From the NCBI RefSeq assembly GCF_025780085.1, contig NZ_JAOXHL010000002.1, positions 1-64,000 of the forward strand: 64,000 nt of DNA, given 5' to 3'. The stretch is from Ureaplasma miroungigenitalium. Lineage in GTDB: Bacteria > Bacillota_I > Bacilli_A > Mycoplasmatales > Mycoplasmoidaceae. A program made the position numbers and the translations under genes. This document shows, one piece after another, positions 44,384 through 57,565 of the stretch (the first letter of the stretch is position 1; each line of letters begins with the position of its first letter). Under the pieces are notes generated by a model that was not told the origin of the DNA, made no database searches, and worked only from the letters and a program-made list of their open reading frames with translations.

Positions 44384-47300
44384 TTATAATTTGAATTGAT
44401 TTTGAATCTTAATTAAGACCATATCATCATTCGTATTTTTTGATTTAAAGGCATAAATTGGTGCCGTATTATATGCTTTATTATTTTCTGCAATGTATTT
44501 ACGTGAACCTAGTGATAATAAGTTTTTACCGTCTTTATCTAAAACACGTTCATTATTTTCGTCAACGAAGTATAGTTCGAAATCGTTTTCTGAATTAATA
44601 TTAACTAACGCATTAGTATAGTTAGCAAGAATTGCATAATCACTAGTTCATGAAACAAAACCTTCATCTAATAATGTGTGTTTTGTACTTGGATCACCTT
44701 GACGTTTTAGATAGAATAAGTTGTTTGTGTTATCAATTGAAATATCGATATACACCACCACTTCACTATTAACTGCTTTAAAGGCTAGTTTTTTAATTCG
44801 TGGAGCATCTTCCTTACGAACAAATCCTCAGAAGAGTGTTGAGTCTAATTGTTCATTACGGTGAATTCCTGTAAGTGTTCGGTCCCCGATACCTTGTGAT
44901 TTTAATGAGTAAATTCACATTGCACGTGGACGGTCTTGAATTGTTTGATTATCTAAATCTTTAATCTTAATGTGCGTGTCAATAATTGGATTTCGATTTT
45001 CATCATATAATTCTCAATTTAAAGATTTACGTAATCAACGGTCTTTGAAGTATCCGTTGTTTGTAATCTTTGTTTGCCCAATATAACTTAATCGATCAGG
45101 GTCAGCTTGACGTAGACCTTCATAATTATCATAATCAGTTAAAACTACACTAGGGCTTTGGATTTTTTTCATTAACTCATTTAACGGGTTTTTTAATTCA
45201 TTAAAACTAATTAATAACAAGTAAATGTGTTTTTGCATATCTGTTAAGACAGCTTTAATCTCTTTTTTCGTATCTGCATTTAAAGATAACGCTTCTTCAA
45301 GATGTTTTTGTTTTGCAACGACTTGATCTAATAGTGCACTGATTTGATCATCTGTTAAAGCACGCAGAGTCATTAATGTTGAATTTAATTGTTTTTGTAA
45401 AATATCCAACATAAATAAAAGATCTTCAATTGATGTGTTGGCTTGTTTTACTAAATTATTAGCTGCTGTAACTAATTCGTCAATTGATTTAATTAAAAGT
45501 TCTTTACCTTCAAATTGAACATGTGTGCCTGGTAATTGGTTTTTAATAAAGCCTAGAAGGTCAGCATAATTAGTGATTGCAGTTTGCACTAAACCTTTTT
45601 CAATACCCACCGCTTTTTCATAATCCTTAATTAATAAATCTAAGTCAGAACGAGCAGTACTTAATGGTGAGTTAATCATTGTTGGGTGTTGTTTTAATAA
45701 ATCAATGAAACCTTTTAGTTGTAAGTTAGTTGATTGTAATGGTGTTTTTAAATCATCATCATTAAAATCTTTAGCTAAAAAGTCTAGTCATGGTCGTGTT
45801 CATGTTTCTTCGTCGATTAATGATTTATTGAAGATGCTTAATTGTTGATTAATTTGTTCATAATTAAGCGCTAAACGCATTAAGTTCGCCGAAACAGCGT
45901 TTTGTTGACTTCAACTATTTGTTCCTAGATCATTAATAGCTTTTGTTCAATATAAAGTATTATTTCCTGCGAAGACATATTCAGAACCTGAGTTTCATTC
46001 TGATAAGTTAGAAATGAAGTTTGGTAAATTATCTAATTCTTGTCTTGAAGGGACAAATGTTGTTTGTACATAATCCCGTGTTAATACTTCGGGTAAACTA
46101 TATGTATAATCTGAGAATACTTCAGCTAATTTGTCATATGAACGTTCAGCATTTGTTTGGGTATAACCAGATGATAAAGCCTTATATTCTCCATCAATTT
46201 TTTCAATACTTCCGTTGGTTTGTGTATTTGTTACGTTATAAGCAAATAAGTCCGCATAAGTACTAATTGAACGAGTACCTTCAGGGTAAATATAAGTATA
46301 ACCCATTGTAATATCAGCTAAGATAGCATAGTTAATTTCAATCTCGTCAGCGTTCTTCTTCGTTGTATCAACCATGTATTTTTGAACTAAGCCAATAATA
46401 TCGTCAACTTTTCTTTGCCCATCAACATTCGGATCTAATTCAAAAACGTTATTTTTATTAGGGAAAGCATAAGCTCGAATTTGACTAGCTGGTTGTGCTG
46501 TTAAATTGTGTGGTGTATATGGATTACCAAAAGAAGCAACCCCATCTAATCCCACATTACCTTCGAAAATGTAATTGTATTTGTTTAAGTCTTTTAATGG
46601 AATGTTATTTGATTTAATGAATAATTGGAAGTCACGAACTTTGAACTTGAAGTTTTCCATAGTTTCAGAAACAACACTAGCTTTTGAACGAATACCACCT
46701 GATTGCAAGTCATTCTTATTAGCTTCATAATAAGCATTTGTATCAAAGAAATGATTGTCAATGTAAGCATATTCATCAGCACTTGAGAATTCAAGCGCTT
46801 TTGTTGCTTTGTTGTAGTGGTATTTAGTAAAGTCTAAACCATAGAAGGCAACAGCTTCTTCGAGTGTATTAAATCCAATATAATCAAAAGTTACACCGTT
46901 ATTAATTGCTTGTCCGTATGTATATTTATTAACTTTTTGGTTTTCACTATTCAATACTTGAACAGGGAAATCAAATAGATATGGATAACGTGTTTTATTA
47001 ATATTCGCCACAATTTTGGCTTTCTTGATATCAGCTTTTTCTTGTTGCAAGTAAAATAATGGCAGATTATTATCAGGGTTAACCATTGTTCCTAATGGGT
47101 AGTAAACAAATTGTTCATCCTCGAACTTAGCTGCTTTTTGATCAAATAAGAAAGCATCACTGAAAGCGATAGTTGATTTAGCAACAACAGCTGAAGCTGG
47201 CCCATCTGTTGGCGCATAAGAATAAGCACGACCAAAGTATTGGTTAAATGAACCATCTTGTTGTTGGAAACGCATACCACGAGCGAACGGGTGTGCTGTT

Positions 47301-50300
47301 GGTTGTAAACCAAATGGTAAAGCAATTCGGCCGCTATCCACAATTCGACTAAATCAGTTTGAAGTGACTAACAATAAGTATTGGTAATGTTTTTTCTCTT
47401 CTGGTGAAGTTGCATTATCAATTTTATTAGGTAATACATCCCGAATTAAAGGGATTATGACATTTAATGCAGTCGGCAGAATCGAACTACGATCAACTAC
47501 ATGTTTTAAACTATCAAAAACATTTTGACCAGTAATTACATCAACTTCTTGTCCAAAAGTTTGAACCATTGAATCGATGACGTTGTAAGCTTTGTCTTTT
47601 TCATAAGCATCTGTATATTCTTTTTTCTGCGTGAAAGCTCATGATGAACTAATTGGTTCATCAGAATAAGATTTTCCATCAGATTCTCAACCGTTAATAC
47701 CATATTGTGGTGCATCAGTTGATCCTGGCACTAACAATAATGAATAAATTTGGTTAATTAATTGATCTACAGCTTTTAAGAATTTAGTTGCATTAACAAA
47801 GCCTTCTTCATCACTGAAAGAAGTTAAGTTTAGAACATCGTTATTATCACGTGTTTTCACATAGACAATAATATTTGATTTATGTCAAATGGCTTTTTCG
47901 TCTAAAGTTTTATCTTTAAAGCCGAAAATAACTGGTTTGTTATCTTCGAATTTAATTTCATTACCCATTCCATCTTTTAAAATACCGGCATATTTTGAGA
48001 AATCATTCTTTTTAGCTGGGATTTCAAAACTTGTTAGTTGAATTAAAACTTCATCGGCTTCTTTTAATAAAGCATCATAGTCAGGTTGTTTTTTATTAGC
48101 TTTATCAGCGATAAAAGTTTCCACTTTTTTTAGTAAGATTTCAGCCACTTTAACTGGGTTAAAGTTTTGGTTATTGTTTAGAATCGTTGTTTGGTCGCCT
48201 TTTAAAGCACTATAACGTTGTTCTAAGTATTTTTTTAGATTATTTAAAGCAACATCATAAGCTTTTTGAATAGCAATTTGGACATCAGCTAAAGAAGCGT
48301 CAGGGTGTTGACTACGGTATTGTGTAGTAACCCGATGAGGATCAACCGCAAATGTTTTAGTTAAGAAATAACGCGCAGCTAATAAATCTTTCGCAGCTAA
48401 AGCTGGAGTAATAACAGAATTAGAAATTGAAGGACTTAATGTACCTGAGTGGTGGTCAAAAGCATTTAATAAGAAAAGGTCAGCAATTTTAACCCCTCTT
48501 AATTTCGCTGCTTCATCTAATTGTTCATAAGATTGCAAGAAACGACGACGTTTATTTTTAAAGAAATTATTAGCTCTATCAGGTGCATCAGCTCCCCATA
48601 CGTCTGCTGGTTTTTCTCAAATATATTTCGAACGATCATTATCTAAGACAGCGTTGATTGAGAAGTTTGTTAATTCACCATCTTCGCTTGGTGTATAATC
48701 CACTTTCATTCGACGCGCACCAATTCCTGAACTTCGTGCATCTAAATAGTCTTGTAAAACATTAATGTTATATAAACTATCTAAACTTAATCCACCCCGT
48801 GAAGTAATTCCCCCTACTTCTGAGACATCACGCGTATCTGAAATATCTTTAATGTATTGTAAAGTTTGGTGGTGACCATATTCGTGAGCCCCCACATATT
48901 TTAAATAATTGATTCCTGTAGTTTTAAATGATGGGTCAGTTTCGGCCACAATTGACAAGTATGGTACCCGGTCTGTAGCAAAGAAACCATAGTATTCACC
49001 ATCCACTACTTTATAGTGTGCTGAACCATTTTCATCGTAATAAACTTCTTGGTGTACACCATTAATTTTCTTCATTAAGTATGGACGTTTATTAACAACT
49101 TTATCAATTAAACCACTAAACACATCGATGTAAATTTCATATGATTTTTGCATTTCGTTGTCAATGAATTGACTTTGTTCTTTAATTACCCGTGGTGTAA
49201 ATGGATCAAAGTAATTAATGGCCACTTTGAAAGTATTAAAGGCATCATCAAAACTCGCATCATATAAACGACCTTTAGGGTTGTCCTTACTTTTAGCTAA
49301 TAAAGTATAAGTTACTTCAGTTGGTTTGCTAGGATCTAAAACAACGCTAGCATCATATGATTTTAAAATTTCGGTTTTAATTTGTAGACGATCAGCCTTC
49401 GCAACATCAGCTGTTGATTCACCAAAACCTGCTGATATAATTCGGACTTTTGTAATATTTTTTTCATCAAAACCTTTTGTTTCGTTTAACAATAAATTAT
49501 TGAATGAACTATAGAAACGTGGGTTTTCATGATTATGATCATCATAAACGAAGACTTCTTTATCTTTAATTAAATCATCGTAGTTATATAAATTTCTAAA
49601 ACTATTAATTTCTTTTTGTTCTAGGAATTTGTCAAAGTTTTTAATAATGGCATCATTTAAACTATTGAAGAAAATGGCATCACTAGTTGATAAGAATGAA
49701 CGTGACAATGGATCTCGCGAAGAAGAAGCAATAGCCATTGAATCATCAATTTCACCACCGTAAATATTAAATGGTAAAAGGATGAAGTTTTTTTGATTAT
49801 TGTTGTATTCAATATCAAAACCTGCACCAATTAATGACTCCTTATTTTTGATTTCACGTTGACTAATTTTGTTAATAGTAATAGCGTGGACATCAGTTTC
49901 TTTAACATTAACAAATTTATGTGTTGCCTTTTTGTCTTCGTTCAAAAGAACATTGTATCCGTATTTATTGAAAATTTCATATAAATAATCAGAAGCTAGT
50001 TGGACAGCTTCTTGTTGATTGTGAGCACTAAAGACGTAATTGAAACTTAAAAAAGCTTGTAGATTAGTCATTTTTTCTTTTAGTTCAGCAAATCTTTTTG
50101 TTAGCTTATCTGATAATGTTGTTTCGTTATTTTCTGTTAGGTTTTGCGTAACAAGCGTTTGAATTTGTGTGAAACGTTCTGCTAAGAAATTTAAATTGTG
50201 TTTTACAATTTCTAATTCACTAACTGCACTTAAATCAGCCTGTTTATCGTCAAGATAAGTTGTGTATCATGAGTCATCTTTTGATTTGAAAGAGAAAGTC

Positions 50301-51973
50301 GTAAACATTTGGTCAATAAATTCCGTCAAATCTACTGGAGGATTTAGGTTTGTTTCATCTTCAATGAATTGTTTTAAAACTGTTTTAATATTTTCTTGTA
50401 CACTAGTCGAAAAATCATTTTTTAGATATTTGCCAATGTGTTTTGTACTAATAATTAATTGGTCTTTAAAGCCTTCTGAATCTTCATTGAATAATTCAAA
50501 ACTTTGTTGGAAAATCGGGTGTTCAGCTAATAAAGCACTAAGATCAGCGTTAGCTAAATCTAATTGTTCCACATCAAAATCAATAAACTGGTTTTTTAAA
50601 TCCTGAATTGCATCAATACTAGCTTGATAAGTAAAGTTTTTATCAATAAATTTTTGTTCAAAACTAAAGACTTTAGAAATTAAATTAGTTAAAGTAATAA
50701 TGTGTTGTAAATTAGTAATTGATTGCTCTAACTGTGTTTTTTGTTCAGCACTTAAAGTAGTTTGTTCATTTTGTGATTGATATTGCGCTAACAGCTCATT
50801 TAATTTTCCTGAAAAACTATTGATTTCTGCTAAATCTAGTGTATTTAAGAAAGGAGCGTCATCATAGCTATATTTTGTATAATCAGGCGCTTGTTTAGAT
50901 GCGTTAGCATATGCTTGTAAAACAGCATTTAAAGCATTAGGATCAGCCATGATTTTTCGTAAATCATATTTTGGAAGTTTATCTTTTGCAATTCTAATAC
51001 CTAAATTAGCAAATGATGTTTTAATCACTTGCGTATATGAATTATTATTGAAATCCTTGCTAAACGGGTCAACTAAATAGCTTGATGCATCAAAGACATA
51101 CAGATCTTTAGCATTAACTAAAGCTTGGTAATTAACTACTCCGTGGAAGTCTTTTTGGTTATAAGCAGAAATTAAATATGGTAAATTTTTTAAGTATTTT
51201 GATAATTCTTCTTTACTTAAATTTTTACTATTTAATTTGTAAGTTAATTTATCGTTATATTGTCCTTGACCTGATAAAGCTGAATAAATCGGCATTGAAC
51301 CAAAGAAAGCATCTGGCGAGAACTTAATTTGAGTTTTTTCACGCGTTCCACTATGTGAACCTAAAATAATTGCATTCCCTTGTGTTTCAACCCCTGGAGT
51401 TAATGAGAATTTAGTTAAAGTCACTAAATCTGGTCCTCATGAAACGTTTTGTAAGAATCAGTTTGTATATTCAATAAATTCATCAGGACTTAAAGCCGGA
51501 ATATATTCGTTAATAAACTCAATTGGTCCTGTTTTTAATTCTAAACGTGGCAAGTTGTAATTATGAGTATTAATGAATGTATCAAAAAATTCCCCATATT
51601 TAATAACTTGGCCAGCTTTAAAGCTACCCACATCTTGTAATAACATGACAGGTGTATTATCACCTTTTTTTACCCAGTTTTTTGCAGGATCAAAATCTTG
51701 TTCATCCGGATTAAAGTCATATGAGTTTGTAATCGCGTTAAAAGCATATTTAGCAATGGGTTGTGAAAACTCATCTAATAATATAGCTTCAAGCACACGA
51801 CGTTGCTCAATTTTTGATTGTTTAACAGAAACTTTAATATCAACTCGACCTAAAGCCTTTTTGTTTGCATAAAGTTTCATGAATCCAACACATGAGGCCC
51901 CTAAAACAGCAATTGTACTGAAAGCAATTGCTAATTTAGGAATTAACGATAGTTTTTTTCTATTTTTTTTCAT
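44384..51973 (-). CDS. Giant PDxFFG-family surface protein with HExxH metalloprotease motif
   Basis: A 2529-residue protein, the largest here, in one continuous frame once TGA is read as Trp. A basic N-terminus plus hydrophobic stretch (LAIAFSTIAVLGASCVGFM) looks like a membrane anchor or atypical lipoprotein signal. FSPDAFFGSMPIYS, about 220 residues in, is the PDxFFG motif used to name a mollicute protein family. Around residue 1030 lies VGAHEYGHHQTLQ, an HExxH zinc motif, followed ~20-35 residues later by VSEVGGITSRGG, which could give a third ligand. Coiled-coil segments surround it. AAAAGGAGG precedes the ATG at 51973, 13 bases past the oppF stop. Protease activity is inferred; the place between oppF and oppA suggests supply of peptides. 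Confidence 0.82.
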
Positions 51974-51986
51974 GGTTAGCCTCCTT

Positions 51987-53306
51987 TTAATATTCCTTGT
52001 TTTTTCATTTAGCAACTTCTTCTTCAGTTCCTAAAACTCAATGATCATTCCCTAAATGGATTCATTTAGGTTGTAATTCTGCTGTATAATTGTGAGCCAA
52101 TGGATCATATGTATATCCTAGTAAAGATTTTTTTTCTGATTCAATTGATGGTACAGCTTCCATTAATGATTTAGTATATGGGTGTAAGAAGTTGTTAACA
52201 ATTTCTTTAGTTGGACCAATTTCTAATAAAGTCCCTTTATTCATCACGGCAATACGGTCGGAAATATATTCCACCATCCGTAAGTCATGGGCGATAAATA
52301 AAATTGTTAAGTTATATTTTTCTTTTAAGTCTTTAAAAATATTAATTACTTGCGCTTGGATTGACACGTCTAAAGCTGAAATCGGTTCATCAGCGATCAA
52401 TAAACGGGGACGCATCGTAATAGCACGTGTAATTCCAATCCGTTGTTGTTGACCCCCTGAGAATTCTAAGGGATATCGTCCTAAAACAGTTTCATCTAAA
52501 CCTACAGATTTTAATGATTTTAAAACAATGTGTTTAACTAGTTTATTATGTGAGAAATCTTTGGTTTCATTAATTTCGGCAAAGATTTGGTCTAAGTGTT
52601 CTAAATCGATTTTGGCAGGCAATGATGCTTGTTGGTCGATTTGCGCAATTAAATCTCGCAATAGTTTTTGGTTTTCTTCTTTAGTTTGATCTCATGCATC
52701 TTCTTTGAAGATCGCTTTAATTTCATCTAAAACTGGATTGTTTTGATTTAATGTTTGAGCAAACTCTAAAAAGTTTGTACGATAAATAAAGTAGTCAACA
52801 TTTAAGAATCCACGTTTTAAATCTTTTAGGTTATTTAAACCTTCTGCGACAACAGTTTCGATGTTTTTATAAGGATTTAAAGAGTTAGAGGGATCTTGGA
52901 AGATCATTTGTACGTTATTTACCAAAAAATTACGCATTTGTTTTGACACGCGTTCTTTTTGTTTCGGTAAGACTTTATCAGCGATTTTAATTTCGCCAAA
53001 ATTATATTTTACAAGACCAATTAAAGCTGATCCAGTGGTTGATTTACCAGAACCAGATTCACCAACTAGTCCTAAAACTTCCCCTTCATAAATATTGAAA
53101 GACATGTCTTTAACAGCACGGAATTTTTTGAATCCTGAACCATAAACAATGTCCATATGACGGACTTCAACTAAACGTTTTTTTTCTGGACAAGCAGCTA
53201 AACGTTCCACTGTTCCTTCTGCAACTGGACGAACTGTTACTTTAGGTTTTAAAATCGGACGTTTTTGATAGTTATAAAAGTATTTTTGCTGGTTGTTATC
53301 TTTCAT
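51987..53306 (-). CDS. oppF: Oligopeptide ABC transporter ATP-binding protein OppF
   Basis: A 439-residue ATPase, the second nucleotide-binding subunit of the peptide importer. Walker A LVGESGSGKSTTGSALIGL, Q-loop MIFQDPSNSLNPY, signature EFSGGQQQRIGITRA, Walker B LLIADEPISALD and H-loop FIAHDLRMVEYI are all present. An insert of about 80 residues between the Q-loop and signature makes it longer than usual, as in other mollicutes. The C-terminal PSIESEKKSLLGYTYDP is typical for OppF. Its ATG overlaps the oppD stop by 11 bases. Confidence 0.92.
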
Positions 53307-54984
53307 CGCTATTTACTCCTTTATTTTTTTCTGCTTGCCGTTTCTTGAATTCGCTTCATTTCTTTTGAATAACTTTTGGTGGTGTATACTCTGGTGCACG
53401 TTCATCTAATAAAGCCGTTTTAGCACGGTGTGTAGGTGAAACATAATACATGTCTGGTTCCACACTAAAATCACGCACTAACGCGTAGTCATTCCGTACA
53501 GCAAACGCATCACCGACAATCCCGTTTAAACGCGAAGGTACAGATCCTTTAATCGTAGCTAAACGATCACCTTTATTAACATCGGGCATAGAAGCAATTA
53601 AACCTCAAGTATATGGGTGTTGTGGATTTCAAAGAATTTCTTCACGCGTTCCTTCTTCAATAATTTGCCCAGCATACATAATAGAAATATAATTGGCAAT
53701 TGAAGCTACTACCCCTAAGTCGTGGGTAATAAAGATAACACACATTTTGAACTTTTCTTGTAGTTCACGAATAATATCTAATACTAAGGCTTGAACTGTT
53801 GGGTCTAAAGCAGTTGTTGGTTCATCTAACACTAAAATTTTGGGGTGTAGAGAAACAATCGCAGCAATAACTACCCGTTGAATCATCCCCCCTGATAATT
53901 CATGAGGATATAATTCCATTACTTCTTCAGGGTTATTAATCTTTGTTAATTTTAAATACTCAATTGATTTAGCTTTCGCTTGACGTTTATTTTTAACGAT
54001 TCCGTTAATTAACATCCCTTCCATAATTTGCGCCCCAATTTTCATAGTTGGATTTAATGTAGACATCGGGTTTTGAAAAACAGCTGAAATAACTTTTCCT
54101 AAATAACGAGAACGTTCTCATTGTGCAAATTTAAAGTCCTGTACTTCATTGTTATAAAGTAACACACGACCTTCTTCAATATTTGCATTACCTCCCGCTA
54201 ATCCATACAATAGTGAAGTAATAACTGATTTTCCAGAACCTGATTCACCAATAATCGCATGCACTTCTCCTTCGTAAAACTGAATTGAAGTGTTTCTTAA
54301 TACTAAGGCTTTATCACCAGGACGTGAAGGGTTTGAGAATGTTAAACGAACATTATCGATTTCAGCTGCAATTTTCTTTTTAGTGCCGTCTGGGAATTCT
54401 TTATATTTCACATCTTTTTCAAAACTTGCAAAATCAAAGTTTTTTCGTGAATTAGATAAACCTTTTTTGAACGCTTGCGTCCCAACTTTTTTCGTTGGTG
54501 CATCTTTTAATGCTTGACGTTGGTTTTCTTCAAAAGCTCGTGCATTTGTATCTTGCTTAGTTTGTAACTCTTCTGATTCTAAGAAAGCAAAGTCCTCATT
54601 AACATCTTGCACAGATAAATTGGCATCATCAACAATTAATTCAGGTGTTGGCTCTGTTGGCTTAGTTTGTTCAATTAAATCGGTTACTTGAACTAGTTGT
54701 TCTGTTTTGTTAAGATTTTCATTTTCAACTAAATGTTCAACAATTACTGGTGTTTCAATAATTGGTGTTGCAGATTCCGCATAAATTTGTTTGTCCAATT
54801 GAGTTAGTTGTTTTGCAACCACCTTATTAGCAATCGCTTTTTTATTTTTTCTTTTTCATCCAAAAAGGCCACGTTTTTTTGTTACCACTGGTGTGTAAAC
54901 AATTCGTGATTTCATTCAATCACGAATTTGTCTAGTTTTGGTTGTTTTTTTATTTGGTTGATTAACGTTGTCTTCGTAAGGCAT
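53296..54984 (-). CDS. oppD: Oligopeptide ABC transporter ATP-binding protein OppD
   Basis: A 562-residue ATPase paired with OppF. Walker A AIIGESGSGKSVITSLLYGL, MSTLNPTMKIG (Q-loop region), signature HELSGGMIQRVVIAA, Walker B ILVLDEPTTALD and FITHDLGVVASIA are visible. The N-terminal ~150 residues are a basic then acidic, low-complexity extension not seen in most OppD. The start is taken as the ATG at 54984 inside the oppC end because AGGAGGAG lies just upstream; the GTG at 54822 is a weaker choice. The C-terminal domain carries RLNGIVGDAFAVRNDYAL and VSPTHRAKTALL. Confidence 0.9.
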
Positions 54985-55978
54985 CTTGAGTCGCTCCTCC
55001 TACTAATTGAACACTTGCAACTAAACATACAAGTAAGAATGATGGAATTAAAGTATATCGAGGATATAGTGTAATAATGTTTGATCCAATCGAAATTAAA
55101 TTACCTAAAGTTGGGTTGTTCGGATCACTTAATCCAATGAAAGCTAAACTAGCTTCAGATAAAATAGCCCCAGGAATAGTGAAAACTAATTGGGTAATAA
55201 TCATTGGAATTAAGATTGGTACGAAATTCCAAATAATTTTAAACGCTTTTGTTCCTAGTGTTTTAGAAGCTGACACTCATAAGAAACCACGCGCTCGTTT
55301 AACTTGTGATCGCATTTGGTTAGCCATCCCTGTTCAACCAGAAATTGACATACTAAAAACAATAACTCCAAACGATGGTTTTAATATAATGGTTAGAATC
55401 ATTAAAATAATAATTCCTGGTACGTTAGTTAGCACCTTGATGATAAATGTCATGATTTTATCAAAGACATTGAAGTAACCCATTAAGATTCCAAAAGTTA
55501 CCCCAACAATTAAGTCGATAGCCGAAACACATAAGGCTACCCCTAATGAGTATCGTAAACCTCATCATAACATAGCTCATAAATCACGACCCATGTCATC
55601 TGTCCCAAAAATCGCAATGCTTTCTTGGTTATCTATCGCTGAACGAATCGGTACAAAATAGTCCTTGAAACGGTATTCTGGATATAGTTGTGTGGGATCA
55701 TTGGTTGTGAAAGGAATCACAATCGCTAAAATAAATAAAATTAAAATAATCGAAAAACCAATTAGTCCAGAGAATGAACGACCAAAACGGTTTGCAAATT
55801 CCCGAAAGGGACGTGGTTTGGCATGCATGTATGAATTTTCTTTAAATTCAATCATGTCACCAATAATCTTTCATTGTTGGTGGGCAAACGGTTGTAAAAA
55901 TTTATTCGGCGCATCTGATTTCAATTCGTCAACAAATTCTTGCGTTTTAGTTTTAAAGAATTTTGAAAATTTAGACAT
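54962..55978 (-). CDS. oppC: Oligopeptide ABC transporter permease OppC
   Basis: A 338-residue inner membrane permease. It has an N-terminal cytoplasmic part, a first membrane helix (LIGFSIILILFILAIVIPFT), FGTDDMGRDLWAMLWWGLRYSLGVAL (the OppC/DppC motif GTDxxGRD), and the EAA loop region (RGFLWVSASKTLGTKAFKIIWNFVPILIP), then ILSEASLAFIGLSDPNNPTLGNL. It forms the channel with OppB. It begins 3 bases after the oppB stop, with an AGAGGTGG site. Confidence 0.92.
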
Positions 55979-55981
55979 AGA

Positions 55982-57106
55982 TTATTTGCCACCTCTTCTG
56001 ATCCGTGGATCGATAATTTGGTATAAAGCATCCCGTGCTGCATAACCAATAATTGTAGTAATTGAATAAATAATAATTAATAAAAGAATTACGTTGTAGT
56101 CTTTACTAATAATTGCTTGGTAGAACAATGAACCAGAACCAGGGATTTGGAAAATTTGTTCAATAAACATCGCCCCTACGAATGAACCTAAAATCACGAA
56201 CGGGAAGAATGTTGCAATTGGGAATAATGACGGTTTCAAGGCATGTCGTCATACAAAACGGTTTCGTGTTGCACCTTTTAAATAAGCGAACTTCGCATGC
56301 ATTGAGTTTAATTCACGGTTCATTTCAACTTTAATATATTGCACATAAACAATAATTGAAGATAATGATAAAGCTAAGCCGGGTAAGATATATGTTAGGA
56401 AGTCTTTTTCTTCGAAAATAAATGGTAGGCCGACTTCTTTCCCGATTAATAAAAGGATTAAACCAAACACTAATGAAGGAACGGCTGAAACAATCGAAAT
56501 AAAAACTGTTGATAAACTATCTAAAACACCACCGGGTTTTCTTCCTACTAATACTCCTAATGGAATACCAATAGCTAATGTTAATAACACAGAGAAAATA
56601 CCAACATAGAATGATACTAAGTAACGTTCTCAAATAAAGTTATTAATTGGAACGGTTGGACGTAAAGATGTTGATACACCAAATTCCCCTCTGAAAATAT
56701 CAACTAAATAATTTCCGTATCGGACACCAATTGGTTTGTCTAATCCATATTGAGCAAGAATAGCTAATTTAGCTTCTTTTGAACTAATTCCAATTGTTAA
56801 TCCGTTTTCACCGGGTACTGAGTTAATTAAAAAGAAGGTAATAGTAATCACGATTCACGCTAATAAGAAAAACTCTCCAACTAATTTAATTAATTTTCAT
56901 AAGAAACTAACAAATTTAGAGTCAAATGAAAAGAAATCAATTAGCGGATCGACTACACGGTCTCGGTTGGCTGCTGTTTTCAATGAACGACCCATTCCTG
57001 AAAACAAGACTAAGTTGTTGCTAAAAGCGTAATTTAAACGTCTTTTTTGGTTAATTACTGGCGCTTGTTGATTATTCTGAGCGCTCAGTTCACTAGTTTG
57101 ATTCAT
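55982..57106 (-). CDS. oppB: Oligopeptide ABC transporter permease OppB
   Basis: A 374-residue inner membrane permease. A hydrophilic N-terminus (residues 1-70) leads into MITITFFLINSVPGE (the PG motif of OppB), AILAQYGLDKPIGVRYGNYL, LLTLAIGIPLGVLVGRKPGG, the EAA-type loop (HAKFAYLKGATRNRFV) and FVGAMFIEQIFQIPGSGSLFYQAII. Five or six membrane helices. AAGGAGAG precedes the ATG at 57106. Trp via TGA. Confidence 0.92.
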
Positions 57107-57124
57107 AATCTCTCCTTAAATATA

Positions 57125-57565
57125 TTAATAAGCTTGGTTAGCGTAATAAATTAAACACACAAAACTATAAATGGTTGCTGGTGTAATAATTACGGCTAAG
57201 AGTAAACGTAAACGAATTCACGCATACTGCAATGACCGGATTTCCAAGGCTGCGTCAAAATAAAAACGGTCAATTAATTTTTGATCAAATCGGTTGATCT
57301 CATAGCTGTTCTGCTTCCGATAAGCTTTAGCTCATTTACGATTTAAATAAAAACCGCTGAAGATAATAAAGCTAATCACAATAAAACATAAAATGGCAAA
57401 TGTTAAAAAAACGATTCATATCTTACTGACAAGTAACGGATTTTTAGCATATAAGAAGCCAACGTGAAAAATTGCAATTAAAACTAAAAAGCTAATCATC
57501 AAAATCCAATCAATTGGTTTCATAAACGTTTTCGGGCGCCCCCTTGTATTATTATGTCGTGGCAT
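57125..57565 (-). CDS. Small membrane protein upstream of oppB
   Basis: A 146-residue protein beginning at ATG 57565 inside the end of the preceding lipoprotein gene (14-base overlap, different frame). Basic N-terminus MPRHNNTRGRPK, then membrane segments at about 20-37 (WILMISFLVLIAIFHVGFLY), 45-68 (IWIVFLTFAILCFIVISFIIF) and 115-140 (LRLLLAVIITPATIYSFVCLIYY). Three TGA codons for Trp. Not recognised; comparable in size and layout to the protein at 38625, which ends the same gene run, though I see no clear sequence match. Confidence 0.78.

Noticed and set aside
45035-51424. Several separate genes in place of one 2529-residue protein
   Set aside because: I checked the largest gaps between the shorter frames triplet by triplet and found no TAA or TAG, only TGA. 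No ribosome site or stop-start junction lies inside.
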